The translations under genes were made by a program, and so were the position numbers. The notes under the pieces were generated by a model that did no database searches, had not been told where the DNA came from, and worked only from the letters and a program-made list of their open reading frames with translations. Shown one piece after another: positions 1-7,566 of a DNA stretch of 64,000 nt; the stretch's first letter is position 1, and each line of letters begins with the position of its first letter. Source of the DNA: Desulfobacter hydrogenophilus (lineage in GTDB: Bacteria > Desulfobacterota > Desulfobacteria > Desulfobacterales > Desulfobacteraceae); assembly GCF_004319545.1 (NCBI RefSeq), contig NZ_CP036313.1, positions 1,738,501-1,802,500 on the forward strand, in the 5' to 3' direction.

Positions 1-7
1 TCCCATT

Positions 8-757
8 TTATGCCATGGTCCATAGAAATTTGATTCCGATAAGTATTAAAACGCCTCCCAGTAAGCGTTTAACGCTTTGGGGTTTCATTTTTTTTTGCAT
101 CACCCGGGTTCCCAGATATCCACCGGTCCAGGCGGCCAGCCCTGCAAAAACAAGAATTTTAACGGACACCGATCCCATGGCCGCATAGGTGACAAAGGCT
201 GAAAATGATGAAAAAGGCACTGAAAAGGCTGTCACCATGGCTACTCTTTTAGGGTTGAATCCCTGGACCACCATCAGGGGGGAAATAATACCGCCCCCGC
301 CAACACCAAGAAGTCCTGAGACAAATCCGGCCAGCACACCGACGCCCAGGGGGCCTGCAACGGTACGGTCTTCCCGGTACTGATTCGCGTATTTTGAGCC
401 TTTGAAAAACATCATCATGGAGCCGGAAAAGAATAAAAAGCCGATAAAAATAAACAGCAGGGTCTGGGTGGGAAAAAAATGGCCGGCCCATGCGCCCACC
501 GGGGCCGTCACAAAGGATGAGACAATGATGGGCAGCCCAAATTTTACGTCCAGTTTCTTTTCCCTGAAATTGAGCCAGGTGGCCCCGAGCATGCTCACAC
601 AATTGACAAAAAGCCCGGTTGGCCGGGCCAGGTTAAAGGGAACACCGATCCAGGCTAAAGCGGGAATGAGAATAACCGCCGACCCCACACCTCCCAGAGC
701 GAAAATGAAACTTAAACCAAATGAAAGAAAAACAATAACAAGAAGATGGGATTCCAT
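8..757 (-). CDS. TauE/SafE family sulfite/organosulfur exporter-like membrane protein
   Basis: This 249-residue protein is almost entirely hydrophobic, with about eight predicted membrane spans and two related halves. The second half carries the Gly-rich turn GLLGVGGGGIISPLM typical of the TauE/SafE (DUF81) family. Members move sulfur-containing anions such as sulfite or sulfoacetate across the inner membrane; the substrate here cannot be read from sequence. It is the last gene of a leftward run with a rhodanese, CcdA, a thioredoxin and ArsR, so a role in exporting a sulfur product of thiol chemistry is an inference. Both start and stop (TAA) lie inside the window, so the gene is complete. 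Confidence 0.85.
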   Translation of the reverse strand: MESHLLVIVFLSFGLSFIFALGGVGSAVILIPALAWIGVPFNLARPTGLFVNCVSMLGATWLNFREKKLDVKFGLPIIVSSFVTAPVGAWAGHFFPTQTLLFIFIGFLFFSGSMMMFFKGSKYANQYREDRTVAGPLGVGVLAGFVSGLLGVGGGGIISPLMVVQGFNPKRVAMVTAFSVPFSSFSAFVTYAAMGSVSVKILVFAGLAAWTGGYLGTRVMQKKMKPQSVKRLLGGVLILIGIKFLWTMA

Positions 758-835
758 TTCAGCTTGTCCTTTACAATGGAAAAAAGATACCGGTAAGAGC
801 GGCTGTGACCGCTGCCTGCCGGTATGGATATTGGG

Positions 836-1210
836 CTACATTTTGGTCAAAGGACCTGGCTTGAATGCCATGGCCATATCTTCGGAAGAGGCCGTCAGCC
901 CCTTTACTTCTTCATACCCGTTGGCCAGCAGATAAGTGTAGGCCATGGCCCCTCTGAATACCGAGGAGCAGAAGGTGACGATAAATTTGTCCCGGGACAC
1001 CTCGTCCAGTCGGTCCGGCAGTTCATTCAAGGGGATATGCAAGGCAAAGGGAAAGGAAAGATGATTTACTTCTTCGTTAGTTCTCACATCCAAAAATAAA
1101 AAATGATCGTTTCCAAGGACTTTGCGCATCCCTTCGATGCTCATTCCGTGTTCGCCGGAACCGAAAAATTGGAAATCCATTTCCTTAAAGATTTCATTCA
1201 GATCGTTCAT
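836..1210 (-). CDS. Single-domain rhodanese-like sulfurtransferase
   Basis: A 124-residue single rhodanese domain. It has the DVRT strand-turn near residue 41 and the active-site loop CSSVFRG with the catalytic Cys at 81, followed by the helix carrying GAMAYTYLLANGYEEV. Rhodaneses carry a persulfide on the loop Cys and hand the sulfur to thiols or to other proteins. It lacks a signal peptide, so it is probably cytosolic. It lies between CcdA and TauE in one orientation. Sulfur relay linked to the neighbouring thiol-redox proteins is inferred, not shown. Confidence 0.88.
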   Translation of the reverse strand: MNDLNEIFKEMDFQFFGSGEHGMSIEGMRKVLGNDHFLFLDVRTNEEVNHLSFPFALHIPLNELPDRLDEVSRDKFIVTFCSSVFRGAMAYTYLLANGYEEVKGLTASSEDMAMAFKPGPLTKM

Positions 1211-1260
1211 CTTAAGTTATCTCCTTAATTTGCAGTCGTGATTGTACGTTGATTTAAATG

Positions 1261-1295
1261 CCCTACGGTCGGCTATACAAAGGCGACCGTAAGGG
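1261..1295. other. Imperfect hairpin between ccdA-like and rhodanese genes
   Basis: CCCTACGGTCG and CGACCGTAAGGG form an 11-bp stem with one bulge and a 12-nt loop. It lies between two genes of the same leftward run and has no T-tract directly after it. It could slow or partly end transcription, or protect mRNA ends after cleavage. Confidence 0.45.
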
Positions 1296-1356
1296 TCAGA
1301 ATGGAAAGGTCCCTCAACCAAGTTAAGATATTTGTGAGTGGTGGGATAAAAACCCG

Positions 1357-2061
1357 TCAGTTCAACAAAGGGGTGAGGATAAAATATCCGCCCAAAAGGG
1401 CTATGGTTATTCCGGCAAGTTTTCTGAACCAGGCCCCGGCACCGTTCCATGCGCTGTTCTCAAGCAACTTTTTTACCGCTGCAGTCGAGCTGCCGGCAAT
1501 AACGATGGGCAGGCAATGGCCCACGGCGAAAAGGATAATCAAAACGATGCCTGCGGTTAATTTTTCCTGGACAGTGATAATTGCCAGTATCGGGGCAATA
1601 AACCCGAATGTGCATGATCCGGACAAAACACCATAGGCAAGGCCGAGTACAAACGCCCCGAATTTGCCCTTGATATTTAGCTTGTGCAACGGCCCCCCAG
1701 GCATCGCGCATTTTTCAACGCCCAGCATCCCAAGGGCGACCCAGATCAGGATCATGCCGACCAGAACCTGCCACCAGCTTCCCACATCTCCCAACATCCG
1801 TCCAAGCAGGGCACAGATGATGCCGATCAAAGCAATGGTAATAAAAAGCCCGGTTGTAAAAAGGACAGAATAAATGCCGGCCTGCCTGGGCTGTACCATT
1901 TTTTCCTGGCCGCCCACATATCCGACGATCAAGGGGATGGAAGCCAGATGGCAGGGACTGAACAACACGCTGATCACACCCCACAAAAAGCATCCGGCTG
2001 CAGCGATCCAGATGCCGCCGGTCATCCAGTGGTTCACCGATAGGAATATAGAATCCAGCAT
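1357..2061 (-). CDS. CcdA/DsbD-type transmembrane thiol-disulfide electron carrier
   Basis: 234 residues with about six membrane spans. The two family cysteines are present: Cys37 in FSPCHLASIP and Cys150 in SGSCTFGF, each at the start of a membrane helix. CcdA/DsbD beta-domain proteins carry electrons from cytosolic thioredoxin across the inner membrane to periplasmic thiol proteins. The next gene upstream, four bases away, encodes an exported thioredoxin with a CIPC motif, which is the expected periplasmic partner. There is no fused thioredoxin domain, so it matches CcdA rather than full DsbD. Confidence 0.87.
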   Translation of the reverse strand: MLDSIFLSVNHWMTGGIWIAAAGCFLWGVISVLFSPCHLASIPLIVGYVGGQEKMVQPRQAGIYSVLFTTGLFITIALIGIICALLGRMLGDVGSWWQVLVGMILIWVALGMLGVEKCAMPGGPLHKLNIKGKFGAFVLGLAYGVLSGSCTFGFIAPILAIITVQEKLTAGIVLIILFAVGHCLPIVIAGSSTAAVKKLLENSAWNGAGAWFRKLAGITIALLGGYFILTPLLN

Positions 2062-2064
2062 GGC

Positions 2065-2562
2065 TTATCCCTTATTTTTAAAATCCGGTTTTCCCACGCC
2101 CATTTTTTTCATCTGGTCCACGATGGCTTTTTCATCCATGAAACCCACATGCCGCCAGACTTCTTCGCCCTTTTCATTAAAAAAAATCTGGGTGGGTATG
2201 GCGCTGATTTTAAACCGACGTGCCTGCCCTCGGTTTTCCCAGACATCAATAAAAACAATGTCAGCTTTTCCGCTATAGGCTTTTTCAAGCTTGGCTATAA
2301 TCGGTGCCATCATTTTGCAGGGAATACATTTTTTTGCCCCAAGGTCGATCATGGTAACCGTTCCTTTTTCAGGAATTTTAGAAAAATTCTGGGCATGGGC
2401 CGGCAGGGCAAAGAGAAAAGCCGAAATTACCGCGAGAAAAATAAATTTTATATGAAAGTTCCAATAAGTTGTTAAGTCACTTTCATGTCTTGTTATGGAT
2501 TGAGCCTGGGGGTTGTCCATAGACCAGGTCAGTCCATGGCTGTTATTTCGATGGGTTAACAT
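2065..2562 (-). CDS. Exported thioredoxin-fold protein (CIPC) with repeat-derived N-terminus
   Basis: 165 residues. A hydrophobic signal or anchor segment lies at about residues 39-57 and ends in PAHAQ. The thioredoxin domain follows, with active site C79-I-P-C82 and the later cis-Pro segment SAIPTQIFF. The protein should sit in the periplasm and be kept reduced by the adjacent CcdA-like carrier. The only well-placed start is the ATG at 2562, with GGAAGG four bases before it. This makes residues 5-36 come from an interspersed repeat also found near 21.1 kb (see findings). There is no Met between residue 15 and the signal segment, so a shorter start would need a non-ATG codon. Confidence 0.82.
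   Translation of the reverse strand: MLTHRNNSHGLTWSMDNPQAQSITRHESDLTTYWNFHIKFIFLAVISAFLFALPAHAQNFSKIPEKGTVTMIDLGAKKCIPCKMMAPIIAKLEKAYSGKADIVFIDVWENRGQARRFKISAIPTQIFFNEKGEEVWRHVGFMDEKAIVDQMKKMGVGKPDFKNKG
2452..2548 (-). repeat. Interspersed ~95-bp hairpin repeat, copy A
   Basis: Read on the minus strand this matches 21064-21160 over nearly its full length. Shared blocks include ACAGCCATGG, ATGAAAGT, CTTAACAACT and ACTTTCATA. Its far end is an inverted repeat, ATGAAAGT...ACTTTCAT. Here it lies in frame inside the 5' end of the thioredoxin gene. Confidence 0.75.
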
Positions 2563-2572
2563 GATGCCTTCC

Positions 2573-2806
2573 TTATTTTTTCAGCCAGGAAATAATATCT
2601 TCTTTTTTGGGCACTTTCCCTGTGCATTTGACCTCTCCATCCACAATGACTGAGGGAGTACCGAAAACACCGTATGAAGCTATCTGCATCATATCTGTGA
2701 CTTTTTCAACGGTTGCCTCCGCCCCTGTTTCCTTAATAGCCTCCTGTACCAGTTTTTCAGTTTTGATGCATTTGGCGCATCCAGGTCCCAATACTTTGAT
2801 TTCCAT
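2573..2806 (-). CDS. Small redox-active disulfide (thioredoxin-like) protein, CAKC
   Basis: A 77-residue minimal thioredoxin-fold protein starting KVLGPGCAKC, with the redox pair Cys10/Cys13, and containing the cis-Pro strand FGTPSVIVDG. It belongs to the 'redox-active disulfide protein 2' family often found beside ArsR regulators and DUF318 permeases. I chose the ATG at 2806 because AGGAG lies 7 bases before it; a longer frame to 2896 runs into the arsR gene and has no homology. It is probably cytosolic and could be the electron donor for the arsenic or thiol proteins around it (inference). Confidence 0.88.
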   Translation of the reverse strand: MEIKVLGPGCAKCIKTEKLVQEAIKETGAEATVEKVTDMMQIASYGVFGTPSVIVDGEVKCTGKVPKKEDIISWLKK

Positions 2807-2816
2807 TTTTAAACTC

Positions 2817-3176
2817 CTATTTTGTTTTTTGTTGTTTTCCCACAATATCAAACCGGTCAATCCCAGGAAGCACCTGCTTGATTTGTTTAATTTCACTGGA
2901 ATCTTCCAACCAGTGGATGAGATTGCCTATCATATTGGCTGCATAGGGAGAACCACTTCCGTCTGCAACGGAATAGTTTACCCATAAGCCATCTTTAAAC
3001 CCTCTTATTAATTCTGCATCTTCAAGAATTTTCAAATGCTTGCTGGCAGTAGATTGGGCTATTTCAAGGGCCTCTTTAATTTCACAGACACAGAGAGGAC
3101 GGCATTGGAGCATTTTCATTATTTTGACCCGGTTGGGATCTGACAGCGCTTTCATGACTTTGATAAATTGTTTCAT
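2817..3176 (-). CDS. ArsR/SmtB-family transcriptional repressor
   Basis: 119 residues with a winged helix-turn-helix. The helix-3 metal/metalloid site LCVCE contains Cys29 and Cys31, with another Cys at 25. The recognition helix reads AQSTASKHLKILEDA. This pattern is typical of As(III)/Sb(III)-sensing ArsR. It heads the leftward redox/TauE gene run, and its own promoter overlaps a palindrome, so autoregulation is likely. It differs from the second ArsR at 4788, so the island has two sensors. Confidence 0.92.
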   Translation of the reverse strand: MKQFIKVMKALSDPNRVKIMKMLQCRPLCVCEIKEALEIAQSTASKHLKILEDAELIRGFKDGLWVNYSVADGSGSPYAANMIGNLIHWLEDSSEIKQIKQVLPGIDRFDIVGKQQKTK

Positions 3177-3194
3177 ATATTGTCCTTTATGCTT

Positions 3195-3241
3195 ATCATA
3201 TCGATATAGATGAATCTAATGATATGACGAGTCGATGTCAA
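3195..3241 (-). promoter_or_regulatory. Sigma70-type promoter and ArsR operator for the leftward redox operon
   Basis: On the minus strand, TTGACA (3241-3236) and TAGATT (3218-3213) are separated by exactly 17 bp. Just downstream, 3195-3211 holds an AT-rich palindrome around ATATCGATAT, as expected for an ArsR/SmtB operator that blocks polymerase. Confidence 0.7.
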
Positions 3242-3276
3242 GCATTTAAACCAAAGAAATTCCGATCATGGGCCTA

Positions 3277-3439
3277 AGGCTCATAATCAAAATAACCCCT
3301 CCCATATGGTTGGCCTTTTCATCCGTCTTCTTCGTTGTGACAATGAGCACATATTTCAATATGCTCCCATTGCCACGCCTTGAATACGGATGAAAATTCT
3401 AAACCATATTTTGGAAGGTTTTATTCCGATCATGGGCCT
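3277..3439. mobile_element. TA-flanked palindromic mobile repeat (MITE-like), copy 1
   Basis: About 163 bp with imperfect terminal inverted repeats starting AGGCYCA and an inner inverted repeat around CAATG...CATTG. It is homologous to 6914-7077 and 23969-24132. It is bounded by TA on both sides, and its right end abuts the permease stop codon. A 22-bp fragment identical to the right end of the element lies directly before it (3254-3275). This suggests an older partial copy in tandem. Confidence 0.8.
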
Positions 3440-4610
3440 AACCGAAAACCGTGCCGTAGATCATGCCGGCAATCGTGGACAGGACAACGATGATGGTACA
3501 AAAGACAGCCGTCTTTTTAACACCCATTATCCCGCCGATAACCAACATGTTGGGCAAGGACAGGGCCGGACCGGCCAGCAGCAGGGCAAGAGCAGGCCCT
3601 TTTCCCATACCTGCGCCTAAAAGCCCTTGGAGAATGGGAACTTCGGTCAAGGTGGCAAAGTACATGAACGCCCCGGCCACAGAGGCAAATAAATTGGCCC
3701 ACAGTGAATTGCCTCCTAAAAGGGACTGGATATAGTGCTCGGGGATCAGTGCCGGGTGGCCCGGTCGACCCAAAAGGAATCCGGCCACAATCACACCGCC
3801 AAATAAGAGGGGAAAAATTTGTTTCATGAATCCCCAGGTCGCATCTATCCAGGAGACGCACTCGTCTTTTGTAAACCATGCCTTGAGCATCCAGAACAGG
3901 GAGATCAAAAGAAAGGCGGTAATGTACCATTTGACAGCAAAAATGCCCGCCCAGAGCCCCGTGGCACCTGGCGCCGGTTTGGCAAAGGCTGCAAAGACAA
4001 GAATCAGAACCATGACCAGGATATAGATACTGTCCTGGAAAAGGGTTCGTCCCTTGTCCTCTTCATCCGGCAGATAAATTTTACCGGTGGTTCGGTTCAT
4101 ATCATCCTTTTTAAAGATGGTCGCCATTAACAAGCCCGTCACCACTGCAAAAACGACAGCTCCCACAGCCCGGGCAAGACCCAGCTGCCAGCCCAGGATT
4201 TTGGCGGTCATGGTAATGGCCAGGACATTGATGGCAGGACCGGAATACAAAAAGGCCGTGGCGGGTCCGATCCCCGCTCCCCGGGTGTATATTCCGGCAA
4301 AAAGCGGCAGCACGGTACAGGAACAGACGGCAAGTATGGTTCCTGATATAGATGCCACTGAATAGGACAATATTTTTTTTGCCTGATTTCCGAAATACTT
4401 CAGCACCGATGCCTGGGATACAAATACGGCAATGGCACCGGCAATGAAGAATGCCGGAATCAGGCAGGTCAGAACATGTTCTCTGGCATATTCCTGAAGC
4501 ATCATAAAGGCTTCGAGCCCGGACTGCCTGACAACCGGGTGGGCCCAGGGGATAAAATAGGCCATGAGATACAAGGCCACCAGGTAGAACAACTTGGTTT
4601 TTTCCTTCAT
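3438..4610 (-). CDS. Predicted permease, DUF318/ArsP-like
   Basis: 390 residues, about eight to ten membrane spans in two clusters split by a charged loop (about residues 170-190). Family-typical stretches are CSCTVLPLFAGIYTRGAGIGPA and PNMLVIGGIMGVKK, the first with a Cys pair (CSC). DUF318 includes ArsP, which exports trivalent organoarsenicals such as methylarsenite. Its place between an ArsR-controlled redox operon and arsR-arsC-acr3 supports a role in arsenic export, but DUF318 proteins of other function also sit beside ArsR and small CxxC proteins. The stop codon TAG overlaps the first bases of mobile repeat copy 1. Confidence 0.8.
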   Translation of the reverse strand: MKEKTKLFYLVALYLMAYFIPWAHPVVRQSGLEAFMMLQEYAREHVLTCLIPAFFIAGAIAVFVSQASVLKYFGNQAKKILSYSVASISGTILAVCSCTVLPLFAGIYTRGAGIGPATAFLYSGPAINVLAITMTAKILGWQLGLARAVGAVVFAVVTGLLMATIFKKDDMNRTTGKIYLPDEEDKGRTLFQDSIYILVMVLILVFAAFAKPAPGATGLWAGIFAVKWYITAFLLISLFWMLKAWFTKDECVSWIDATWGFMKQIFPLLFGGVIVAGFLLGRPGHPALIPEHYIQSLLGGNSLWANLFASVAGAFMYFATLTEVPILQGLLGAGMGKGPALALLLAGPALSLPNMLVIGGIMGVKKTAVFCTIIVVLSTIAGMIYGTVFG

Positions 4611-4650
4611 TACTAACTCTCCTTATCTATAAACAATATCTTTAAAACTG

Positions 4651-4679
4651 AATATATAGATTTAAATATCCTGTGTCAA
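4651..4679 (-). promoter_or_regulatory. Promoter of the DUF318 permease
   Basis: Minus strand: TTGACA (4679-4674), 17-bp spacer, TATATT (4656-4651), then a 40-base leader to the ATG at 4610 with GGAGAG as ribosome site. The AT-rich spacer contains ATTTAAAT, so an ArsR operator could overlap it. Confidence 0.7.
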
Positions 4680-4727
4680 TTTTTTTTGTCTATCTAATTT
4701 CAGTTAATCGCGCAAATACTTTTTCCA

Positions 4728-4777
4728 TTGACATCTTATCCGGTGCTGATTACATTCATTTAGCTATATGGCTAATT
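4728..4777 (+). promoter_or_regulatory. Promoter and ArsR-type operator of arsR-arsC-acr3
   Basis: TTGACA (4728-4733) and TACATT (4751-4756) are spaced by 17 bp. Right after the -10 lies the inverted repeat ATTTAGC-N6-GCTAATT (4758-4777), ten bases before the arsR start. Its position fits a repressor site. Confidence 0.75.
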
Positions 4778-4787
4778 ATATTATTGG

Positions 4788-5195
4788 ATGGTTTGTATGG
4801 ACTCAACACTTTCTATAATTAAATCAATATCAGATAAGAACAGGTTAAGAATTTTAAGCGGACTTTTTGTTCATAATGAACTATGTGCCTGTCAAATAAC
4901 TGAATTTTTGGGGGTTACGGGAGCGACTGCTTCCAGGCATCTAAAGTTGATGGTAAATGCCGGAGTATTGAAAAACCGTAAGCAGGGCCGATGGATATAT
5001 TTTCGAATTAATACGGAAGATTCGTCATTAACTGATCTTCTTGACTGGGTGAAAGATAAAACCGAAAAATCCGAACAGGTAAAACAGGATTTGAAAGCAT
5101 TACAACAAATATTGCAGGTCCCCTGTGACGCCTTGAGCTGGAAACAACGAGAACGGGATGCCTGCTCCACCACAAAAAGAAAGGATAATGCATGA
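4788..5195 (+). CDS. arsR: ArsR-family repressor of the arsC-acr3 operon
   Basis: A 135-residue winged helix-turn-helix repressor with the ELCACQI metalloid-binding helix (Cys32 and Cys34) and the recognition helix GATASRHLKLM. As(III) binding to the Cys pair releases such repressors from DNA. It is the first gene of a three-gene operon and its stop overlaps the arsC start (ATGATG). The start at 4788 follows GGATGGTTTGT; an ATG at 4797 is also possible and would drop three residues (the protein starts MVCMDS). Confidence 0.92.
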   Translation: MVCMDSTLSIIKSISDKNRLRILSGLFVHNELCACQITEFLGVTGATASRHLKLMVNAGVLKNRKQGRWIYFRINTEDSSLTDLLDWVKDKTEKSEQVKQDLKALQQILQVPCDALSWKQRERDACSTTKRKDNA

Positions 5196-5650
5196 TGGGA
5201 GAAAAACTTAAAATACTATTTCTTTGTACTGGTAATTCCTGCCGGAGCCAGATGGCCGAAGGCTGGACCAGGAAATTAAAGGCAGACACCATTGATGTTT
5301 TTTCGGCCGGTGTTGAAACCCACGGCCTCAACCCTAATGCCGTAAAGGTTATGGCTGAAGCCGGTGTGGATATCTCCGGCCACCGATCCAAGCTGGTCAA
5401 TGAATTTATGGATATGGAACTGGATGCCGTTATCACCGTCTGTGACAATGCCCATGAAACCTGTCCTTATTTCCCCCCCCGCTGCAAGGTTCTCCATGTC
5501 GGTTTTGATGATCCACCCAAAATGGCCGCAGCACTTGCGGAACAGGGGGAAAGTGAAGAAAAGCAGTTAGACTGCTATCGAAAAATCAGGGATCAAATCA
5601 AGGCATTTGTTGAAAAGATGCCTGAAAATATAAGTAACAGAGTTGTATAG
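5192..5650 (+). CDS. arsC: Arsenate reductase, thioredoxin-coupled (LMW phosphatase fold)
   Basis: 152 residues. The N-terminal P-loop [16 protein letters not shown] holds the CX5R nucleophile motif, and the resolving Cys pair sits in the region [12 protein letters not shown]. This is the thioredoxin-coupled ArsC class related to low-molecular-weight tyrosine phosphatases. It reduces As(V) to As(III) in the cytosol for export by Acr3. The start overlaps the arsR stop, so translation is probably coupled. A second ATG three bases later is equally possible. The thioredoxin-type genes in the neighbouring leftward operon could supply electrons (inference). Confidence 0.95.
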   Translation: MMGEKLKILFLCTGNSCRSQMAEGWTRKLKADTIDVFSAGVETHGLNPNAVKVMAEAGVDISGHRSKLVNEFMDMELDAVITVCDNAHETCPYFPPRCKVLHVGFDDPPKMAAALAEQGESEEKQLDCYRKIRDQIKAFVEKMPENISNRVV

Positions 5651-5670
5651 TCAAATCGAGGAGAAAAAAA

Positions 5671-6849
5671 ATGAATACAGGCACTGAAAATGACCGCAAA
5701 ATGAGCAGCCTTTTTGAACGCTACCTGACGGTCTGGGTTGGGTTATGTATTATCGGCGGCATTCTTCTGGGTAAAATCGCTCCGGATCTTGCCAAAACCT
5801 TAGACGGGATGTCAATCAATATCAGCGGTGCGCCGGTTGTGTCCATCCCCATTGCGGTTTGCCTCTTCTTCATGATGTACCCCATCATGGTGAAAATCGA
5901 CTTTGCGTCGGTGATCAAGGCTGGGAAAAGTGGGAAACCTGTCTTTTTGACCTTGTTCATCAATTGGTGTATCAAGCCTTTTACCATGTATGCCATTGCA
6001 TTATTTTTTCTGGGGTTTCTTTTGAAGTCCTTTATTGGTGCCGAGGCCATGGATCTTGTAAGAATGCCCTTTGGCCTTGATTTACCCATCGGCGCTCAGC
6101 ATGGTGCCGGAATTGTTGTCCTGCAGGACGGCATTAAAATGCTCCAGATTCCCTTGTGGCGAAGTTATTTTGCCGGTTGTATTCTTTTGGGAATTGCCCC
6201 CTGTACCGCCATGGTATTGGTGTGGGGCTATCTGTCCCGGGGAAATGACGGCCTGACTCTGGTGATGGTGGCATTGAATTCTCTTACGATGCTGGTCCTG
6301 TATGGTGTACTCGGCGGTTTTCTGCTTGGCGTGGGCAAACTTCCTATTCCCTGGCAGGCCCTTTTATTGTCTGTAGCCATTTATGTAGCCCTGCCGCTTG
6401 TAGCCGGTTTTTTTTCAAGAAAATGGATCATCAAGGCAAAGGGTGAAACCTGGTTTAAAGAAAAATTTTTAGGAGTCCTGACCCCGGTTACCATCTCTGC
6501 CCTTTTATTGACCCTTATCCTCTTGTTCAGCTTTAAAGGAGAGGTCATTACGGAAAATCCATTGACCATACTTTGGATTGCCATTCCGCTTTTCATTCAG
6601 ACAATTTTGATTTTTGCCATTGGATATGCTGCTGCCAAATTTCTGAAATTAAGATATGAAGAGGCTGCACCCGTAGCCATGATCGGCACATCCAATCATT
6701 TTGAAGTTGCCATTGCAACTGCCGTGATGCTGTTTGGGCTTTCTTCCGGAGCGGCTCTTGCCACCGTGGTCGGTGTTCTGATTGAAGTACCGGTCATGCT
6801 GATGTTGGTCGGCTTCTGTAAAAAAACAACACATTGGTTTAAGAACTAA
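5671..6849 (+). CDS. acr3: Arsenite efflux carrier, ACR3 family
   Basis: 392 residues, about ten membrane spans, of the BASS/ACR3 superfamily. Recognisable features are the CXMYP-like segment [13 protein letters not shown], the conserved Cys helix [18 protein letters not shown], and the late [12 protein letters not shown] repeat. Acr3 exports arsenite using the proton gradient. It follows arsC by 20 bases with a GGAG ribosome site and ends the operon. Length is normal for bacterial Acr3. Confidence 0.95.
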   Translation: MNTGTENDRKMSSLFERYLTVWVGLCIIGGILLGKIAPDLAKTLDGMSINISGAPVVSIPIAVCLFFMMYPIMVKIDFASVIKAGKSGKPVFLTLFINWCIKPFTMYAIALFFLGFLLKSFIGAEAMDLVRMPFGLDLPIGAQHGAGIVVLQDGIKMLQIPLWRSYFAGCILLGIAPCTAMVLVWGYLSRGNDGLTLVMVALNSLTMLVLYGVLGGFLLGVGKLPIPWQALLLSVAIYVALPLVAGFFSRKWIIKAKGETWFKEKFLGVLTPVTISALLLTLILLFSFKGEVITENPLTILWIAIPLFIQTILIFAIGYAAAKFLKLRYEEAAPVAMIGTSNHFEVAIATAVMLFGLSSGAALATVVGVLIEVPVMLMLVGFCKKTTHWFKN

Positions 6850-6913
6850 AGACCGCAGATTAAATATTGGCGAAGTACCTTTTCCAGGAGTGTTCGAATC
6901 AGTCAAACAGTTT

Positions 6914-7077
6914 AGGCCCAAGTTCAAAACAAAACCTTCCATATGGTTTGCCTTTTCATCCGTCTTCTTCGTTGTGTCAATGGGTACATATATTTAATAT
7001 GCTCCCATTGCCACGCCTTGAATACGAACGAAAATTCTAAATCATATTTTGGAATGTTTTATTCCGATTATGGGCCT
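6914..7077. mobile_element. TA-flanked palindromic mobile repeat (MITE-like), copy 2
   Basis: 164 bp, nearly identical to copy 3 at 23969-24132. Terminal inverted repeats start AGGCCCA; the centre holds CAATGGG...CCCATTG around an AT core. It is bounded by TA dinucleotides. Its right end abuts the truncated hutU remnant. It carries no open reading frame of its own and would need a transposase supplied elsewhere. Confidence 0.85.
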
Positions 7078-7134
7078 TATTCAGAGGGGTGGGGGATAGT
7101 GATCTGGTCGCTATTGGGGTTTTGGGTATTGTAG

Positions 7135-7446
7135 GCCACATTAAAATCAAGATTGTTGTCGATCATCACCTGGACGGCTTTGCCGGCCACACACTTCCCC
7201 TTGTCGTCATGAATGGGCTTTGTCTTGATATGCCCCCGGGGACAAAAGCGGTAGCCATAAATCCGGCCCCGTGTCCGAAGTTCTTCTAAAAAATTCAGGA
7301 ATAAGCCTATCATGAAGATTTTTCGGAATATAGCGAAGGGCGTTTTTCAAGGCCATCGCGGTCTGTGACCGGGTCCGGCGAAACCCTCTGTCCGGTGCCC
7401 TGCGAACGTCTGAAAGAAATTGTTGTTTTGGCCAATAATCTTTTTG
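7135..7446 (-). pseudogene. hutU: hutU (urocanate hydratase) N-terminal remnant, frameshifted
   Basis: On the minus strand, two overlapping frames together read like the start of urocanate hydratase. One frame gives RRAPDRGF and AMALKNALRYIP...LIPEF; the other continues EELRTRGRIYGYRF...GKCVAGKAVQVMIDNN. The switch falls in a run of six T (7288-7293 as A's on the plus strand); removing one base restores the frame. After about residue 100 the similarity stops close to mobile repeat copy 2, so more than 80% of the gene is missing. No other hut gene is nearby. Homology is judged by eye. Confidence 0.7.
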
Positions 7447-7566
7447 ACAATGCATTTGAATTCATGACAGTTAAAGGGGATAAAATTTTTGATCCCGGTC
7501 GGTCCGGGAAGCTGTCAACGGTTTGTTGCGCCTGTCATTTTGTTTGTATGAATAAGGATTTGTCTC

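Noticed and set aside
7077..7313. 78-residue leftward open frame as an intact gene
   Set aside because: It reads as the middle of urocanate hydratase in one of two broken frames, so it is listed as part of the hutU remnant.
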